A stretch of 7,747 bases of DNA from Zeimonas sp041678445 (GTDB lineage: Bacteria; Pseudomonadota; Gammaproteobacteria; Burkholderiales; Burkholderiaceae_E), in NCBI GenBank assembly GCA_041678445.1, contig JBAYOD010000150.1, positions 1 through 7,747 on the forward strand, written 5' to 3'. This document shows positions 5,050 through 7,747 of this stretch, piece by piece. Every line of letters begins with the position of its first letter. Position 1 is the stretch's first letter. The notes beneath the pieces were generated by a model. That model was not told the DNA's origin and did no database searches. It saw nothing but the letters and a program-made list of their open reading frames with translations. Both the position numbers and the translations under genes were made by a program.

Positions 5050-5871
5050 ATGGCACGCATCGAACTACCCTACACCTGGCTCGAATACAGCGAAACCGGA
5101 CACGGCGAGCCGCTCGTGCTGTCGCCGGGGCTGGCCGGCCGCTCGGCCTTCTGGTCGAATCAGCTGGCTGCACTGGCCAGCCGCTACCGGGTCATCACCT
5201 ACGACCACCGCGGCTGCGGTGCCAGCGACCCCGCGCCCGCCCCGGTCAGTGTCGCGACCATGGCGCAAGACCTCCTCGCCCTGCTCGATGCGCTCGGCCT
5301 GGAGCGGGCCTCGGTCATCGGCCATTCGACCGGCGGAGCCATCTGCCAGCATCTGGCCGTGCACGCTCCCGAACGGCTGGACCGCATCGTCCTGAGCTGC
5401 TCGTGGACCGCCCGGGATGCCTATATGCGCAGCCTGTTCCACGTCCGCAAGCGGGTGCTCGAGTCCTGCGGGCTGGACGACTATGGAACCATCGGCAGTC
5501 TGTTCCTGTACCCGCCCCGGCACCTGCACGAGCACCCGGAACTGCTTGAACCGAAGGCACACCCCGATCCCGAAGCCTTCATACAGACCATGTCGCGCCG
5601 GATCGACGCGATCCTGGCCTTCGACTGCCGCGCCGACCTCGGCCGGATCCGGGTCCCGACCCTGGTGATCGGCGCTGTCGACGACACACTGACCCCCGCC
5701 TACTTCTCGCGCGAGCTCGCCGAACGCATCCCGGACGCCCGACTCGTGCTGCTTCCCTACGGCGGGCACTACTGCCCGGTCGTCCAGCCCGCGCGCTACA
5801 ACGCCGCGCTGCTGGACTTCCTGCAAGGCCCGGCCCCTGCCCCTCAGAAGCTCACGGTCATCCCGACGTAG
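5050..5871 (+). CDS. RutD-like alpha/beta hydrolase
   Basis: A 273-residue alpha/beta hydrolase. Ser93 in VIGHSTGG (89-96) is the nucleophile, Asp211 or Asp212 in GAVDDTLTP the acid and His240 in LPYGGHYC the base. Several local features resemble RutD of the pyrimidine-utilisation pathway as recalled: the VRKRVLESCGL helix, SLFLYPP (150-156) and PYGGH followed by an NALL-like helix. RutD is assigned hydrolysis of a carbamate/aminoacrylate-type intermediate. RutA, RutB and RutF partners are not in the window, so the pathway is probably not the standard uracil route. GGAG at 5039-5042 is the ribosome-binding site, and the gene follows AA_synth by 15 bp. Its last nine codons overlap the convergent receptor gene (5844-5871); the Pro/Ala-rich tail from residue 260 may be a product of that overlap. 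Confidence 0.9.
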   Translation: MARIELPYTWLEYSETGHGEPLVLSPGLAGRSAFWSNQLAALASRYRVITYDHRGCGASDPAPAPVSVATMAQDLLALLDALGLERASVIGHSTGGAICQHLAVHAPERLDRIVLSCSWTARDAYMRSLFHVRKRVLESCGLDDYGTIGSLFLYPPRHLHEHPELLEPKAHPDPEAFIQTMSRRIDAILAFDCRADLGRIRVPTLVIGAVDDTLTPAYFSRELAERIPDARLVLLPYGGHYCPVVQPARYNAALLDFLQGPAPAPQKLTVIPT

Positions 5872-7747
5872 GCCCGCCGGCCATCGAGGGTCTTGCCGTA
5901 ATCGGCCGTGTCGACCTCCTTGTCCAGCAGGTTGTAGATGCCACCGAACACCTGCAGCTGCTTGTGGATCTGGTAGACGGCGCCGAAGTCGACCAGGGTG
6001 TAGGCAGGAATCCTCGCCGTACCGGCGTCGATCGAGCTGCTCTTGTAGCGGGCCTTGCCCCACAGCTTCAGGCCGCTCGACGCCTGCCAGTCGGCACCGA
6101 GGTTGAGGATGTGGCGCGGCAGGTTGTTCAGCGGCTGGCCGGCACTTGCGCCGCTGGTGATCTCGCTGTCGGTATAGGTATAGCTGCTGGAGAGGCGCAA
6201 CGGACCGACCGGCATGCTGAACGAGGCCTCCAGTCCCTGCAGGTCCGCTGAATCGAGATTCACGTACTGGTTGATCCGGGCACGCACCTCGCCGTTGTAG
6301 TGGCAGGCCGGCTCGGTGGTCGGGCTCGTGCAGATCGTTTCCCTGCCGATCTTGTTGCGATAGTCGGTCCGGTAGACGGTCAGCCCGGCGTTGATGCCGG
6401 CGGCCGTGTTCCAGTTCAGGCCGATCTCGAAGTTGGTGCTTTTCTCGGGCTTCAGATCCGGGTTGCCCATGTCCCAGGCCGCCCCGCGGGCCGCGATCTC
6501 GACGATGTTGTCATCGGCCTGCTTCAGCGTCGGCGCAAGGTAGCCGCCGCTGACTCCGCCCTTGACCACGAGCTCCGGCGACAACCGGTAAACGCCGTAC
6601 AGGCGCGGGATCAGCTCCGCGCCGTAATGCTCGTTGCGGTCGTAGCGCAAGCCGCCGACCAGCGACAGCCGGTCGGTGAAGAAATACTCGTCCTCGACGA
6701 ACAGCGCCGCCTGCCAGCGTGTCAGGTCGGTCTTGCGGGCACCCGGGAAACGGTCGGCGTCGTGCCGGGTGCGCTCGTCCTTGTACTCGCCACCGACCGT
6801 GATCATGTGCCGTGCCAGCGGGATCACGGTTTTCGAGTTCACGAAGGTGACCTCGTAGTCCGACAGGTTGCTCCCGTTGGTGATCTCGACCGTCTCGTGG
6901 GTCACGAACGAGTTCGTCCGGATCCGCTTGCCCCAGTCGACCTCGTGTGTCAGGCCGTAGGCGGTGCGTTCGGTTTCGAGCGAGCCGGCAGCGCCCGTCC
7001 TCTCGGTTCGCTCGTTGTCGTGCTTGCCGACACTGGCCTCGAAACCGAGCGATTGGCTGTCGGACAGCTTCCACGCCAGCTTGCCGCCGAGGTCGCGCCG
7101 CTCCTTGGCGGCGAAGCCATTGACGAAATCATCCTCGGTACGCCGGAAGATCGAGCCTTGCAGGCTCAGGCCCAGGCGATCGGCCACCAGGGGACCGCTC
7201 AGGTAGAAGCGCCCCTGACGCTCGCTGCCGGCTTCCGATTTCTCGTGGATCACGCCGTCGACGGTCAGGCTGCCCATCCACCGGTCAGCCACCTTCTTCG
7301 TGATCACGTTGATGACCCCGCCCAGCGCGCTCGATCCGTACAGCGAGGACATCGGGCCGCGAATGACCTCGATCCGCTCGATCGCCGCCACCGGCGGCAT
7401 CCAGCCGATCTGCGTCGCGCTGCCGAAGCCGTTGTAATAGGCCTGCGTGGACGAGCCCATCGGCTTGCCGTCGACGAGGAACATGATGTACTCCTCGCCG
7501 AGCCCGCGCATGTAGATCTGGGTCGACTCGATCTTGCCCCCCGAGCCGCCCTCGATCGAAATACCCGGGATGTCCTGCAGGGCGTCGGTGATGTCGCGGT
7601 AGCGCTTGCCTTCCAACTGCTCGCGGGTCACCACGGTGATCGACGCCGGTGCATCGGACAGCTGCTGCTCATAGCCAGTGGCGGTGACCACGACATCGGC
7701 CAACGGAACGGCGGGGCCGGTCGCCTGGGCGGACACCTGGGCGGACA
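5844..7747 (-). CDS. TonB-dependent outer-membrane receptor, CirA/FepA-like (5' end outside window)
   Basis: The minus strand encodes at least 634 residues of a TonB-dependent receptor that imports a ferric siderophore or other scarce ligand across the outer membrane. Numbered from the GTG at 7736: a TonB box DVVVTA (14-19), a plug domain (about 25-150) with MRGLGEEYIMFLVDGKPMG (76-94) and RIEVIRGPMSSLYGSSALGG (121-140), then a barrel of about 480 residues ending VGMTVSF with the terminal Phe needed for barrel assembly. Barrel motifs GYLAPTLKQ (398-406), MGNPDLKPEKSTNFEIG (423-439) and QPLNNLPRH (534-542) point to the CirA/FepA catecholate group. Cys469 and Cys478 may form an extracellular-loop disulfide. 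The frame continues upstream of 7736, so the signal peptide lies mostly outside the window. The ligand is not determined. Confidence 0.95.
   Translation of the reverse strand, partial: SAQVSAQATGPAVPLADVVVTATGYEQQLSDAPASITVVTREQLEGKRYRDITDALQDIPGISIEGGSGGKIESTQIYMRGLGEEYIMFLVDGKPMGSSTQAYYNGFGSATQIGWMPPVAAIERIEVIRGPMSSLYGSSALGGVINVITKKVADRWMGSLTVDGVIHEKSEAGSERQGRFYLSGPLVADRLGLSLQGSIFRRTEDDFVNGFAAKERRDLGGKLAWKLSDSQSLGFEASVGKHDNERTERTGAAGSLETERTAYGLTHEVDWGKRIRTNSFVTHETVEITNGSNLSDYEVTFVNSKTVIPLARHMITVGGEYKDERTRHDADRFPGARKTDLTRWQAALFVEDEYFFTDRLSLVGGLRYDRNEHYGAELIPRLYGVYRLSPELVVKGGVSGGYLAPTLKQADDNIVEIAARGAAWDMGNPDLKPEKSTNFEIGLNWNTAAGINAGLTVYRTDYRNKIGRETICTSPTTEPACHYNGEVRARINQYVNLDSADLQGLEASFSMPVGPLRLSSSYTYTDSEITSGASAGQPLNNLPRHILNLGADWQASSGLKLWGKARYKSSSIDAGTARIPAYTLVDFGAVYQIHKQLQVFGGIYNLLDKEVDTADYGKTLDGRRAYVGMTVSF
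7724..7747 (-). repeat. 12-bp perfect tandem duplication near the receptor signal-peptide junction
   Basis: CCTGGGCGGACA (plus strand) occurs at 7724-7735 and again at 7736-7747. On the coding strand it is in frame and encodes (V)SAQ-VSAQ just before ATGPAVPLADVVV, where a signal peptidase site (SAQ-A or similar) is expected. The window edge cuts the second copy, so further copies could follow. Confidence 0.8.

Noticed and set aside
5065..6063. Minus-strand open frame of 332 codons across the RutD-like gene and the receptor 3' end
   Set aside because: It runs over two recognised genes in other frames and has no plausible domain.
7734..7736. GTG at 7736 as the real start of the TonB receptor
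   Set aside because: The frame stays open upstream, the repeat copy VSAQ continues into it, and a start here would leave no signal peptide; the gene is truncated by the window edge.

Overview
The window is GC-rich with little non-coding space and looks like a betaproteobacterium (Burkholderiales or Rhodocyclales type). The main evidence is a Bug/TctC-type periplasmic binding protein at the head of a catabolic operon, a lineage hallmark of these bacteria, together with a nitrilase, an FCD-type GntR regulator and a CirA/FepA-like TonB-dependent receptor. The taxonomic call is an inference; there is no rRNA or other marker here.

Layout. Positions 1-176 (minus) hold the N-terminal 58 residues of a nitrilase that continues beyond the window. 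Positions 177-464 hold a perfect TTGTATACAA palindrome and what looks like the wreck of a GntR/FCD regulator gene. Positions 465-644 (plus) encode a 59-residue two-helix membrane protein. Positions 645-812 are a leader with repeated operator-like words and stacked hairpins. Positions 813-3646 (plus) are a compact three-gene operon: Bug binding protein, alpha/beta hydrolase, then an HGG-type alpha/beta hydrolase coupled through a GTGA overlap. Positions 3643-4419 (minus) encode an FCD-type GntR regulator that ends against that operon with a 4-bp convergent overlap. Divergent from it, positions 4462-5871 (plus) encode an AA_synth (DUF1185) protein and a RutD-like hydrolase. Positions 5844-7747 (minus) encode a TonB-dependent receptor whose signal peptide runs off the window; its 3' end overlaps the RutD-like gene by 28 bp.

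How the genes may work together (inference). The content reads as a regulated uptake and hydrolysis locus for a small nitrogen-containing organic compound: nitrile, amide, formamide or carbamate chemistry. The Bug protein would capture a periplasmic ligand, the three hydrolases and the nitrilase would cleave C-N or ester bonds, and the AA_synth/RutD-like pair resembles the RutC/RutD end of pyrimidine-type ring catabolism, because AA_synth proteins have a chorismate-mutase-like fold related to that of RidA/RutC. The same operator-like word (TTGTCTTACA) lies upstream of both plus-strand operons and just before the GntR start, which suggests one GntR controls both units and itself. The substrate cannot be read from the sequence. 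No tRNA, rRNA, CRISPR array, insertion sequence or clear intrinsic terminator was seen.
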